Assembly (NCBI GenBank): GCA_000026125.1
Contig: CU207211.1
Location: 1,860,001-1,924,000, forward strand
DNA from: Herminiimonas arsenicoxydans
Lineage (GTDB): Bacteria > Pseudomonadota > Gammaproteobacteria > Burkholderiales > Burkholderiaceae_D
Reading direction: 5' to 3'
DNA: 64,000 nucleotides
Shown here: positions 53,677-62,227 of the stretch, in pieces
How the letters are laid out: each line of letters begins with the position of its first letter
How positions within the stretch are numbered: position 1 is the stretch's first letter
The notes under the pieces: model-generated
What the model saw: only the letters and a program-made list of their open reading frames with translations
Database searches by the model: none
What the model was told of the DNA's origin: nothing
Made by a program: the position numbers and the translations under genes

Positions 53677-54354
53677 TCAAAGAATTTGACGAATGTCGGC
53701 AAGGTTCAGTGCACCCAGTCCAGGCACATTGATTTGCACGCCGCCGGGTGAAGTGGAAACGGTGGTCACAATGCCGAACTGCAATGCATTGGCGCTCACC
53801 GGCTTGCCTGCGAGACTGGCCTTGACTTCAAACTGGTAACTGCCATCTTCTGCCTTGCTGCCATCGGCCAGCGTGCCATCCCACAGCAATGGCACGGTAC
53901 CGGCCGGATGCGCGCCGAGATCGATGGTATGAATCACATTGCCCGCAGCATCCTTGACCAGGATTTCCGCCGCATCGACATCCTGCGGGAATTCAACACC
54001 CATCAGACCCTTGTTCTCTGTCAGGCTGATATTGGAACCCGGTGCGAGTACGCCATGACCGATCATATTGGCGGCCTGCAATGCCTGGTTGGATTGGTAA
54101 CTACCCATCATGGATTCCAGCGTGCCATTCAACTTGTCAATGCCAGTGACGGTCGACAATTGCGCCAGCTGGCTAGTGACCTGCGCGTTATCCAGCGGAT
54201 TCAGCGGATCCTGATTTTTCATTTGCGTCACCAGCAGCGTCAGAAAGCGATCCTGCGCTTCTTCAGCTGTACTTTTTTTTGCTGCGCTTGTACCGTTCAT
54301 CTGATCCAGCAAGGCTTGCGGCAGAACGGTGGTGTTATTGTTGACAGCGGTCAT
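53677..54354 (-). CDS. flgD: Hook capping protein FlgD
   Basis: The protein is 225 aa. The N-terminal scaffold segment AEEAQDRFLTLLVTQMKNQDP and LDNAQVTSQLAQLSTVTGIDKL are FlgD hallmarks. A FLG_D Ig/TUDOR-like domain follows (VPLLWDGTLADGSKAEDGSY). It caps the hook during assembly. It lies between flgC and flgE. Confidence 0.97.
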   Translation of the reverse strand: MTAVNNNTTVLPQALLDQMNGTSAAKKSTAEEAQDRFLTLLVTQMKNQDPLNPLDNAQVTSQLAQLSTVTGIDKLNGTLESMMGSYQSNQALQAANMIGHGVLAPGSNISLTENKGLMGVEFPQDVDAAEILVKDAAGNVIHTIDLGAHPAGTVPLLWDGTLADGSKAEDGSYQFEVKASLAGKPVSANALQFGIVTTVSTSPGGVQINVPGLGALNLADIRQIL

Positions 54355-54371
54355 GATGAAATTCCTTTTAT

Positions 54372-54776
54372 TTACTGACCGAGCGTCAGCGTTTTCAGCA
54401 GCATCGTCTTGGCCGCATTCATGGTTTCGACATTGGTTTGATAGGAACGTGAGGCGGAAATCATGTTGACCATTTCTTCCACGACATTCACATTCGGCAT
54501 CGCGACATGGCCGGTTTCATCGGCATTCGGATGTTTGGGATCGAACACCATTTTCAGCGGCGAAGCGTCTTCGACCACCTGCCTGACCTTGACGCCCGTA
54601 GATGTCGCTCCCGCCATCGGCACCGATTGAAATTCCACCTGTTTGGCACGATAGGTTTTGCCATCGGCGCTGGTCGTGCTTTCGGCATTGGCGATATTGC
54701 TCGAGACCACATTGAGGCGCTGACTCTGCGCACTCATGGCCGAACCGGCGACATTGAAGATATTAAATAGCGACAT
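54372..54776 (-). CDS. flgC: Proximal rod protein FlgC
   Basis: The protein is 134 aa. It begins [20 protein letters not shown] with [15 protein letters not shown], and ends [20 protein letters not shown]. It lies 2 nt after the flgB stop and is translationally linked to it. Confidence 0.97.
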   Translation of the reverse strand: MSLFNIFNVAGSAMSAQSQRLNVVSSNIANAESTTSADGKTYRAKQVEFQSVPMAGATSTGVKVRQVVEDASPLKMVFDPKHPNADETGHVAMPNVNVVEEMVNMISASRSYQTNVETMNAAKTMLLKTLTLGQ

Positions 54777-54778
54777 GA

Positions 54779-55198
54779 TTATTGCCCCTGAATAGCGGTG
54801 AGCATTCCCTTGATTTTCGACGATGCCAGCGTGACGCTGACTTCATAGCGCATCGCGTTATCGGTAAACTGATTGCGCTGCACATCCATGTCGACCGTGT
54901 TGCCGTCGATATTGCCCTGCTGCGTATTGCTGTATAACAGCGGCGCACCGCCTATCGTCGCGTGCGTATTTGACGACAGATGTGCCGTAGTCGTTTTCAC
55001 CAGAGCGGCTGGCGCTGCTGCACCGCCAGCACTCTTGGCTATCGCACCTTGCAAGGCCTTGTTAAAATCAATGTCGCGCGCCTTGAAGTTGGGCGTATCC
55101 GCATTGGCAATATTCGACGCCAGTAATTGCTGCCGTTGCGCGCGCAGACTCAGTGCCGTCTCCTGAAAGCGCATCAAGTCATCAAGTTTTCCGATCAT
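54779..55198 (-). CDS. flgB: Proximal rod protein FlgB
   Basis: The protein is 139 aa. It begins [20 protein letters not shown] with [20 protein letters not shown], the FlgB signature. It is the first gene of the minus-strand flgBCDEFGHIJ operon. The 187-bp gap to divergent flgA must hold its promoter; I could not assign a clear motif there. Confidence 0.97.
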   Translation of the reverse strand: MIGKLDDLMRFQETALSLRAQRQQLLASNIANADTPNFKARDIDFNKALQGAIAKSAGGAAAPAALVKTTTAHLSSNTHATIGGAPLLYSNTQQGNIDGNTVDMDVQRNQFTDNAMRYEVSVTLASSKIKGMLTAIQGQ

Positions 55199-55385
55199 GT
55201 CGACCTCCGAAGTGCGCGTTCAGGAACTTCCCGTTTTGCGCCGATAATGGATTTGTATAGCGTGGATCATACGGAGCGCACACTCGCTTCGATCAAACGA
55301 TAAGAAGACAAAAATCCGTGCTATTCACGGCTTTGCTGCAGCGCCCAATCAGTACCATGGTCGTGCGATCAATCCATAGCCAGCC

Positions 55386-56093
55386 ATGAGACACACTTTT
55401 AATTTTGTTATTGCCGCCCTCGCTCTCTCCGCGCAATGTGCTGTCGCGCAGGGTGTCGAGCCCGAAGCGCGTCAGGATCTGGGCGTACTGAAACAAACGG
55501 CCGAACAATTTTTGCGCGCGCAGGCTGCCGGCTTGCCGGGTGAAGTGCGGGTAACGATGGGCTCTATAGATCCGCGCACCAAATTGCCGGCATGCGTCGC
55601 ACCGGAAGCATTCCTGCCCGCATCCAGCAAGGCCTGGGGCAAGACCAGCGTAGGCTTGCGTTGCAGCGCCCCATCCCGCTGGACCATTTATGTACAGGCA
55701 AAAGTACAGGTACACGGCGAATACATCGCTGCCGCTGCTCCGCTATCACAGGGGCAAACCATAGGACAGGGCGACATTGCCACGCTCAAGGGCGACCTCA
55801 CCACTTTGCCAGCCGGCGTCATCACTGATGCATCGCAGGCCATAGGTCGCACCGCAGCCACCACGGTGGCGCTGGGCGCACCGCTACGGCAGGATGCGTT
55901 GCGCAATCAGCAGGCGATCCAGCAGGGACAGGCTGTGCGCGTGGTCGTCAATGGCGCAGGCTTCAGCGTCTCCAGCGAAGCGCGCGCACTGAATAATGCA
56001 AACGAAGGCCAGTTAACCCAGGTCCGCACACCGGCAGGTCAGGTCATCAGCGGAATTGCAAAATTGGGTGGGATAGTTGAATTAACGTATTAA
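55386..56093 (+). CDS. flgA: P-ring assembly chaperone FlgA
   Basis: The protein is 235 aa. The signal peptide ends near CAVAQGV. The SAF-like C-terminal domain has LSQGQTIGQGDIATLKGDLT and GQAVRVVVNGAGFSVSSE. FlgA works in the periplasm to assemble FlgI. It is divergent from flgB and followed by flgM after a sigma-28 promoter. Confidence 0.95.
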   Translation: MRHTFNFVIAALALSAQCAVAQGVEPEARQDLGVLKQTAEQFLRAQAAGLPGEVRVTMGSIDPRTKLPACVAPEAFLPASSKAWGKTSVGLRCSAPSRWTIYVQAKVQVHGEYIAAAAPLSQGQTIGQGDIATLKGDLTTLPAGVITDASQAIGRTAATTVALGAPLRQDALRNQQAIQQGQAVRVVVNGAGFSVSSEARALNNANEGQLTQVRTPAGQVISGIAKLGGIVELTY

Positions 56094-56139
56094 CAAGCCG
56101 GATTGAGAAACAAAATTTTACGTTTCACCAATTTAATAT

Positions 56140-56166
56140 TAAAGTTTGCTCTAATAACGCCGTTAG
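56140..56166 (+). promoter_or_regulatory. Sigma-28 promoter of flgMN
   Basis: TAAAGTTT (56140-56147) is a perfect FliA -35; after 11 bp comes GCCGTTAG (56159-56166). It lies 48 bp before the flgM start. It lets FlgM be made from a FliA-dependent promoter, the usual feedback. Confidence 0.88.
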
Positions 56167-56214
56167 TCCCATCAAGAGATAGGCGTTTTGCCGCAAACCA
56201 AACGGGGTGATGTC

Positions 56215-56523
56215 GTGAAAATTGATGACTCAAGCAAGAAAACCGCAGGAATAGGCGTCAGTACGACGCAAACCCGCGCGGGCAAGGGAACTGAAAAAGC
56301 CGCAGGCGCCAGCAGCAGCAAGGCTCCGTCGGCCAATGTCACGCTGTCGACGCAAGTACAGGCGTTGACCAGCCAGGTTTCCAGTGCCAGCGTATTCGAT
56401 ACTAAAAAAGTGGAAGAGATCAAGGCAGCGATTGCCGGCGGTCAGTTCCAGGTCAACGCAGAACGCGTTGCGGATGGACTGATGGACACGGTAAAAGACC
56501 TGATCTCCGCCCGGAGAGGTTAA
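56215..56523 (+). CDS. flgM: Anti-sigma-28 factor FlgM
   Basis: The protein is 102 aa from GTG 56215, chosen because GGGGTGA lies just before it and the family starts MKID; a TTG frame from 56188 lacks this support. The C-terminal sigma-binding part is conserved (DTKKVEEIKAAIAGGQFQVNAE, shown in part, then VADGLMDTVKDL). It holds FliA until exported through the finished hook. Confidence 0.93.
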   Translation: MKIDDSSKKTAGIGVSTTQTRAGKGTEKAAGASSSKAPSANVTLSTQVQALTSQVSSASVFDTKKVEEIKAAIAGGQFQVNAERVADGLMDTVKDLISARRG

Positions 56524-56530
56524 TTTCAAC

Positions 56531-57010
56531 ATGGATTCGTTCGGTAGCAACCCTGCAGACAGCTTGAGTGAAGAACACAAAGCTGTACGCGCATTGACGG
56601 AATTGCTGCAACTGGAGCAGGAAAAGCTGATTGCCGCCGATATCGAAGCCATCGCCGCCTTGACAGAACCCAAGGCAAAAGCTGCGCTGCACATGGCTGA
56701 ACTGGCCGCCAAACGACACGCACTACTTGGAACAGCGGGTTTTGAAGCGAACGAAACAGGTATGCAAGCCTGGTTAGGCAGCCCTGCCGCTTCGGCTACT
56801 GCGAATACATCCTGGCATGAACTGATTGCACTGGCGGAAGCCGGCAAGGAACTGAATCGCGTCAACGGAACGCTGATCAACAAGCAAATGGTGCGTAACC
56901 AGAACGTGCTCAATATCCTGCAGCATGGCAGTGTGCAAGGCAACAATGTCTACGGACCGGACGGCCAGACAGCAAGCAAGACCATGAGCCGCCACATCGT
57001 CGCCGGCTGA
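56531..57010 (+). CDS. flgN: FlgK/FlgL export chaperone FlgN
   Basis: The protein is 159 aa, helical, with LLQLEQEKLIAADIEAIAAL near the start and NKQMVRNQNVLNIL near residue 117, matching FlgN. It is the chaperone for FlgK and FlgL. It lies 7 nt after flgM and is followed by a strong terminator. Confidence 0.92.
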   Translation: MDSFGSNPADSLSEEHKAVRALTELLQLEQEKLIAADIEAIAALTEPKAKAALHMAELAAKRHALLGTAGFEANETGMQAWLGSPAASATANTSWHELIALAEAGKELNRVNGTLINKQMVRNQNVLNILQHGSVQGNNVYGPDGQTASKTMSRHIVAG

Positions 57011-57055
57011 TTACTCATTGATTTGGGCGTGCAGCCCGTCTTGTCGACACTCCGC

Positions 57056-57095
57056 AAAAAAAAATATGCCGCCATTACTGGCGGCATATTTTTTT
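57056..57095. terminator. Bidirectional terminator after flgN
   Basis: ATATGCCGCCA (57064-57074) pairs perfectly with TGGCGGCATAT (57079-57089) over the loop TTAC. A-runs precede and T-runs follow the stem. It can end flgMN and the converging gene at 57127. Confidence 0.93.
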
Positions 57096-57126
57096 GCTTT
57101 TACTTTCACTATCCGGCTTGAAGCAT

Positions 57127-57459
57127 CTATCGGCGCGGCGCATAAATATCGCGTCCTGCCTCATCAATCTGGCGGCGCAATGCGCGCCGTTCATCGGGCG
57201 ACAAACGCGGATCGCGACGCCCCTGATCCTGCCGTCCCGCATTGCGATCTGCGCCATAGGCGTCACGACGTTCACGCGCCTGGCGTTGGCCATCGTCCCC
57301 GCGTCTATCCTGGTTGAAACGTTGACGAGAATCATCCTGCGCCACATATCCGAATGCATTCCCTTGGAAGCGCGACTGCGCATACGCTGTCGTTGCGCCG
57401 GCAAAAACCGCAACCAGCACCATCACCAATCCCATTCTCTTCAATGTTATATTCATCAT
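57127..57459 (-). CDS. Small Arg/Asp-rich secreted protein
   Basis: The protein is about 110 aa and not recognised. A signal peptide is clear (ITLKRMGLVMVLVAVFAGAT to AYAQS). The mature part is dominated by Arg, Asp and Gln (RRGDDGQRQARERRDAYGAD) with no Cys, and ends RLSPDERRALRRQIDEAGRDIY, an amphipathic helix seen in small periplasmic proteins of betaproteobacteria. ATG 57456, 57459 or 57465 are all possible starts. It lies between flgN and ompR on the opposite strand. Confidence 0.65.
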   Translation of the reverse strand: MMNITLKRMGLVMVLVAVFAGATTAYAQSRFQGNAFGYVAQDDSRQRFNQDRRGDDGQRQARERRDAYGADRNAGRQDQGRRDPRLSPDERRALRRQIDEAGRDIYAPRR

Positions 57460-57629
57460 TGTCATCTTCTGCTGCGTTCCTGATGGACACGCCCCCTGTG
57501 GCAAACCATGCCCAAAGTTTATGCTGCTTTGCAGCCAGCCCTAAGGGCATTTCCGTAAAGGTTGTAACACTTTGTAATGCCTGCAATTCACCTTGCACCG
57601 AAAAGTCTTTCTGACGTTACCATAGCAAA

Positions 57630-58397
57630 ATGAATACGACAAATGTACCCATGAAGGAAACCGGCCACTCGACCAATTCGCATCAGACCAAGGTGCTGGT
57701 GGTGGATGACGATTTGCGCTTGCGCGACCTGCTGCGTCGCTATCTGTCTGAACAGGGATTCAATGTAGTCACGGCGGAGAGTGCGCAGGCGATGAACAAG
57801 CTCTGGCTGCGCGAACGCTACGACCTGCTGGTGCTGGACCTGATGCTGCCGGGAGAAGACGGCCTGTCGATCTGCCGCCGTCTGCGCGGTGCCGGCGACA
57901 AGACGCCTATCATCATGCTGACCGCCAAAGGCGAAGATGTCGATCGCATAGTGGGCCTTGAAATGGGCGCCGACGATTACATTGCCAAACCTTTCAACCC
58001 GCGCGAACTGGTCGCGCGCATCAGCGCCGTGCTGCGTCGTATCGGCCCGGATGAAGCGCCGGGCGCACCGTCCGAAACGCCGCAATCATTTACCTTCGGC
58101 GAATTTACGCTGGATCTTGGCACGCGCACGCTGAAAAAAAATGACGAAACCGTACCGCTGACCACTGGCGAATTTTCCGTCTTGAAGGTGTTTGCACGCC
58201 ACGCACGTCAACCGCTATCGCGTGAAAAACTGATGGAACTGGCGCGCGGACGCGAATATGAAGTATTCGATCGCAGTCTCGATGTACAGATTTCACGGCT
58301 GCGAAAATTGATCGAACCGGATCCGTCCACGCCACTGTATATTCAAACCGTCTGGGGTCTCGGCTATGTCTTCATTCCGGAAGGGAAGCCGCGCTGA
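57630..58397 (+). CDS. ompR: Response regulator OmpR
   Basis: The protein is 255 aa. The receiver has DDD at residues 26-28, phospho-acceptor D70 (LLVLDLMLPGEDG) and K in YIAKPFNPREL. The winged-helix domain ends VWGLGYVFIPEG, with LTTGEFSVLKVF and SLDVQISRLRKLIE. Close match to OmpR rather than PhoB. EnvZ is encoded just downstream. It regulates porin and envelope genes in relatives. Confidence 0.95.
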   Translation: MNTTNVPMKETGHSTNSHQTKVLVVDDDLRLRDLLRRYLSEQGFNVVTAESAQAMNKLWLRERYDLLVLDLMLPGEDGLSICRRLRGAGDKTPIIMLTAKGEDVDRIVGLEMGADDYIAKPFNPRELVARISAVLRRIGPDEAPGAPSETPQSFTFGEFTLDLGTRTLKKNDETVPLTTGEFSVLKVFARHARQPLSREKLMELARGREYEVFDRSLDVQISRLRKLIEPDPSTPLYIQTVWGLGYVFIPEGKPR

Positions 58398-58412
58398 TCT
58401 GTTTGCAGCTGC

Positions 58413-59795
58413 GTGAAAAATCCACGGATGCCCATATCGTCACATCACCTGAACTGGATAAGAAGCGGTCTGTTCTGGCGCACTTTTTTTCTGCTGGCCT
58501 TTCTGATTGCCGCCAGCATGGCCGCATGGATCGCCAGCTATCGCGCGGTTGAAGAAACGCCGCGCGCCAACCAGATCGCCGCACAAGTCATCTCCGTCGT
58601 TACCATTACACGTGCCGCTCTGACACATTCAGCGCCCGACCTGCGCCGCGAATTACTATTCGATCTTTCCAGCAATGAAGGCATACGCGTCTATCCGCTG
58701 GAAGACACCGATCGCGTCGAACCTCCTATCGAAAACAGCGTGGTGCGCAGCATTCAGGAAAGCGTACGCGCTGCACTGGGCAAGGACACCCGTTTTGCCC
58801 GTACAGTCAATGATGTCGCCGGCTTCTGGGTCAGCTTTACCATTGCCGACGATGAATACTGGCTAATGCTGGATCGCAGTCGGGTGGAAGCCAGTTTTGG
58901 CGTGCAATGGATAGGCTGGGGCGCCGCCACCCTGCTGTTATCGCTGCTGGGCGCACTGATGATTTCCGGCCTGATCAACCAGCCATTGGCGCGCCTCACC
59001 GCCGCCACCCGTGCGATTGCCAACGGACAGTGGCCCGCGCCATTGCCGGAAAGCGGCCCGACCGAAATCCGTGAAGCCAATCACAGCTTTAATCAAATGG
59101 TGGATGATTTGAACCGGGTGGAGTCCGATCGCGCAGTGGTCCTCGCCGGCATATCACACGATCTGCGCACCCCGCTCGCGCGCATGCAGCTGGAAGTCGA
59201 AATGGCCGGCCTGCCGGATGATGCGCGCAAAGGCATGCAATCCGATCTGGAACAGATGGATGCCATCATTGGCCAATTTCTGGATTATGCGAAGCCGGTA
59301 GACAGCAGCCATTTCAAATCCGTAGACCTGACGGCGTTGCTGTCGGAGGCGGCACACGAAGCGGCCCGTCTGCCCGATGTGCAGGTACACCCCTTCATGG
59401 AAGACAAGGTGACCGTCCTCGGCAATGCTATCGATATCAAACGCGTCGTCAATAATCTGGTTGAAAATGCGCGCCGCTACGGCAAGGCAACCGACGCCCA
59501 TCATGTCGATATCGACATATGCTGCCGTATCGAGGGCGACAAGGTCATGCTGGAAATCGCCGATCACGGCGCAGGCGTGCCGGCAGAAGAGATCGCGCGC
59601 CTGCTACGCCCCTTTACCCGCATGGATAGCGCACGCGGGCAAGCCAATGGTGCCGGCCTGGGCCTGGCGATCGTCGATCGCATCGTCAAGCGGCACGGCG
59701 GCAAGCTGCATCTGTTCAATCGCGATGGCGGCGGGCTGACGGTGCAGATAGTCCTGGCCAATCCCAGGAAACGCCACTCCCCTTTTACCATCTGA
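58413..59795 (+). CDS. envZ: Osmosensor histidine kinase EnvZ
   Basis: The protein is up to 460 aa. It has two membrane helices (about 22-45 and 165-190), a periplasmic domain between them, and a HAMP domain. The H-box VLAGISHDLRTPLARMQLE has His near residue 248. HATPase motifs are NNLVENARRYGK, ADHGAGVP and GAGLGLAIVDRIVKRHGG. The start is uncertain: GTG 58413 or ATG 58428, neither with a strong ribosome site. Partner of OmpR, 15 nt upstream. Confidence 0.93.
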   Translation: MKNPRMPISSHHLNWIRSGLFWRTFFLLAFLIAASMAAWIASYRAVEETPRANQIAAQVISVVTITRAALTHSAPDLRRELLFDLSSNEGIRVYPLEDTDRVEPPIENSVVRSIQESVRAALGKDTRFARTVNDVAGFWVSFTIADDEYWLMLDRSRVEASFGVQWIGWGAATLLLSLLGALMISGLINQPLARLTAATRAIANGQWPAPLPESGPTEIREANHSFNQMVDDLNRVESDRAVVLAGISHDLRTPLARMQLEVEMAGLPDDARKGMQSDLEQMDAIIGQFLDYAKPVDSSHFKSVDLTALLSEAAHEAARLPDVQVHPFMEDKVTVLGNAIDIKRVVNNLVENARRYGKATDAHHVDIDICCRIEGDKVMLEIADHGAGVPAEEIARLLRPFTRMDSARGQANGAGLGLAIVDRIVKRHGGKLHLFNRDGGGLTVQIVLANPRKRHSPFTI

Positions 59796-59859
59796 ACGGT
59801 CTGGCAAATAAGGGCTGCGCATAACGCAGCAAGCAACCCGATTCATCGGCGCATCAATA

Positions 59860-59896
59860 AAAAAACGCACATGCCTTTCAGCAATGTGCGTTTTTA
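59860..59896. terminator. Bidirectional terminator after envZ
   Basis: ACGCACAT (59865-59872) pairs with ATGTGCGT (59884-59891), extended by AAA/TTT, with flanking A and T runs. It separates envZ from the convergent gene at 59934. Confidence 0.88.
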
Positions 59897-59933
59897 TTAA
59901 CTGTTGTTCGCCATCTGGCAAACAAGCGCAAGC

Positions 59934-60233
59934 TTACATTTTTTCATCCCGGATTTCAGTCACTACACCATCGATGATGTCGCCATGCGCAGATTGATGA
60001 AAGGCGCGTTCCGCCTCAAACCGCGCTTTCAGTGCACGACGTCTTTTATACAGCAGCACCGGAATCAGCAACCAGCTCAGCAACAGCACCGTCACGACCA
60101 CCAGCAAGCCGACCATCAGCACCAGGCCCAGCACCAGCCACGCGAGCAAACGCGAAGCAAAGCCGCCTGATTGGCTGCGGCGGAACATTTGTTGCCAACC
60201 TTGTGCATGCTGACTGAAAAGAAAAGATGCCAT
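59934..60233 (-). CDS. Small membrane protein, unknown function
   Basis: The protein is 99 aa. A long hydrophobic stretch at about 29-62 (WLVLGLVLMVGLLVVVTVLL) can form one long or two short helices. A basic segment follows (YKRRRALKARFEAERAF), with a short acidic C-terminus. No family is recognised with confidence. It has its own unit between the envZ terminator and the EncFtn gene. Confidence 0.7.
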   Translation of the reverse strand: MASFLFSQHAQGWQQMFRRSQSGGFASRLLAWLVLGLVLMVGLLVVVTVLLLSWLLIPVLLYKRRRALKARFEAERAFHQSAHGDIIDGVVTEIRDEKM

Positions 60234-60423
60234 GTATGTGTCACTCCTGAGTCTTTGTAGTATAGCCGAATCGTGCGAAACGGATGTTTGCGGCCTTTTT
60301 CTGCACGATTTCGTATAACTGCACTATGCGTGAATCCAGCCTTTGCTGCAATAGATTGCGCCAAAGCCTAAAAATTCAATATTTTTCGTCAGCTTGTCGT
60401 TTTTATACTGCTTTTTATACTGC

Positions 60424-60720
60424 TTATTCGTGATGATCACCGGTGATCGGACCTTCCTTGAACAAGGCATTGCGCAATTCCTTGTCCATTTTGGGATCGC
60501 GCCTGCGTATCCATTCCAGCACCATTGCCGCGTGTTCTTTTTCCTCGTCACGATTATGCGCAAGGATTTTCTTCAATTCAGGGTCGGTCGCGGCATCGAC
60601 GCGCTGGTTATACCAGTCAACCGCTTCCAGCTCTTCCATCAGCGAGGTAATCGCCCTGTGCATGTCCATGGTTTCCGCCGACAATTTATCTATCGGCTCG
60701 TGATAGCCTTCATTCGACAT
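60424..60720 (-). CDS. EncFtn-type encapsulated ferritin-like protein
   Basis: The protein is 98 aa, strongly resembling encapsulated ferritins: SLMEELEAVDWYNQRVDA and ILAHNRDEEKEHAAMVLEW. The residues matching the known metal ligands are E30, E60 and H63. EncFtn forms annular decamers with a di-iron ferroxidase site and normally works inside an encapsulin shell. Here the chain ends shortly after LFKEGPITG, so the C-terminal shell-targeting tail of typical members is missing, and no encapsulin gene is next to it. It may act free in the cytoplasm. Confidence 0.88.
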   Translation of the reverse strand: MSNEGYHEPIDKLSAETMDMHRAITSLMEELEAVDWYNQRVDAATDPELKKILAHNRDEEKEHAAMVLEWIRRRDPKMDKELRNALFKEGPITGDHHE

Positions 60721-60804
60721 GTATGTATCCTTATGAATGTATTTCTGTTGAAAAAATCAGTCTCGCTGGGTAGACAAGGGAATGGTCAAAAAATTCGATC
60801 CGTT

Positions 60805-61311
60805 TCATGATCTCTGATAAATCAAGGCCACCGCTTCGGCAGCGATCCCTTCCTCGCGCCCCAGATAACCGAGTTTTTCATTCGTTTTCGCCTTGATGTT
60901 GATCTGATTGACAGCGACGCCCAGATCCTCCGCAACGTTGGCAATCATCTGCGTAATGTGCGGCGCCATCTTCGGTCTTTGCGCAATGATGGTGGCATCC
61001 ACATTGCCGATGTAAAAACCGGCTGCGGCCACGCGCTTGGCCGCTTCACGCAACAGTACGCGCGAATCGGCACCGGCAAACTCGACTGCCGTATCGGGAA
61101 AATGCCGGCCGATATCACCCAATGCAGCAGCACCAAACAAGGCATCGGTAATCGCATGCAGCAGCACATCGGCATCTGAATGCCCCAGCAGGCCGGTCAC
61201 ATGCGGAATCGTCACGCCACCGATAATCAGCTTGCGGCCTTCCACCAGCGCATGGCAGTCGTAACCCTGGCCGATACGAAAAGGCATGGAAAGTGTGGCG
61301 GGAATACTCAT
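60805..61311 (-). CDS. ispF: 2-C-methyl-D-erythritol 2,4-cyclodiphosphate synthase
   Basis: The protein is 168 aa. The metal-binding GYDCH (D18, H20) and [16 protein letters not shown] are present, and the C-terminus has [18 protein letters not shown]. It makes MEcPP in the MEP isoprenoid pathway. Its ATG overlaps the ispD stop by 4 nt (ATGA). Normal length. Confidence 0.97.
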   Translation of the reverse strand: MSIPATLSMPFRIGQGYDCHALVEGRKLIIGGVTIPHVTGLLGHSDADVLLHAITDALFGAAALGDIGRHFPDTAVEFAGADSRVLLREAAKRVAAAGFYIGNVDATIIAQRPKMAPHITQMIANVAEDLGVAVNQINIKAKTNEKLGYLGREEGIAAEAVALIYQRS

Positions 61312-62006
61312 ACAAGTCCTTTTAAATATAATTCAGCGAGCGCCACATCTTCCGGCAGGGTCACCTTGAAATTGCATGCATGCCCCGTGACCAGTTTCGG
61401 CTTCAGACCCAGCGCTTCAATCGCACCGGCTTCATCGGTCACTGCTGCCGCCTGTTCCAGCGCCTTCTTCAACAAACCATAAGGAAACATCTGCGGCGTT
61501 TGCGCAGCCCACAGGTGTTCGCGTGCCACCGTATTCTCGACACGGCCTGATTCATCCATGCGTTTCAGGGTATCGACCACTGGCACCGCCAGCAAACCAC
61601 CTACCTCGTCGTCCTTCAGCGTCTGTATCAGCTTGTCTACCAGACTGTCATTCAATCCCGGACGGGCCGCATCGTGCACCAGCACCCAGTCATCATCCCC
61701 TATCCATTCGCGGGCAGCATGCAGTCCGTTCAACACCGACAGTTGGCGCGTCGGCCCGCCGACGCGCAATACCGTGATGCCGGCATGATGGTCCGGCGGC
61801 TCTGCCATGATGTCGTTAATGTAGCCGTCCTCTGCACTGACGACCACAAAAGTATGGCTAATCGCCACCGTATCGGAAAACGTATCGAGTACATGCCGCA
61901 GCATAGCCTTGCCGGCTATCGACACGTATTGCTTGGGAGTGCTGCCGCCGATACGCGCGCCGATGCCGGCAGCAGGAATCAATGCGAAATAGCGGGGTAA
62001 AGTCAT
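61308..62006 (-). CDS. ispD: 2-C-methyl-D-erythritol 4-phosphate cytidylyltransferase
   Basis: The protein is 232 aa from ATG 62006, just ahead of the nucleotide-binding [20 protein letters not shown]; a longer frame to 62096 adds 30 non-conserved residues. [11 protein letters not shown] and VPVVDTLKR are further signatures. It activates MEP with CTP. It is coupled to ispF by a 4-nt overlap and divergent from mfd. Confidence 0.96.
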   Translation of the reverse strand: MTLPRYFALIPAAGIGARIGGSTPKQYVSIAGKAMLRHVLDTFSDTVAISHTFVVVSAEDGYINDIMAEPPDHHAGITVLRVGGPTRQLSVLNGLHAAREWIGDDDWVLVHDAARPGLNDSLVDKLIQTLKDDEVGGLLAVPVVDTLKRMDESGRVENTVAREHLWAAQTPQMFPYGLLKKALEQAAAVTDEAGAIEALGLKPKLVTGHACNFKVTLPEDVALAELYLKGLV

Positions 62007-62227
62007 GTTGTGGTCGCTGGGAAGAAGCGTGGTGCGCTTGTTGTTGGGGAAGCCTTGCGGTGATTTGCGCACACGCCCAAGCGAAGAGAACTTCAAACAG
62101 GGGCTTGGTTTATAATCTCATCATAATTTTTCACTGTCAAATGAAGTGCATGCAAACAAGTTCGGGCAAGTCTGGACAAGTCCGCCGGCACTTTTGACCA
62201 CCCTGACATTTCCAATGTCGCTATTTG

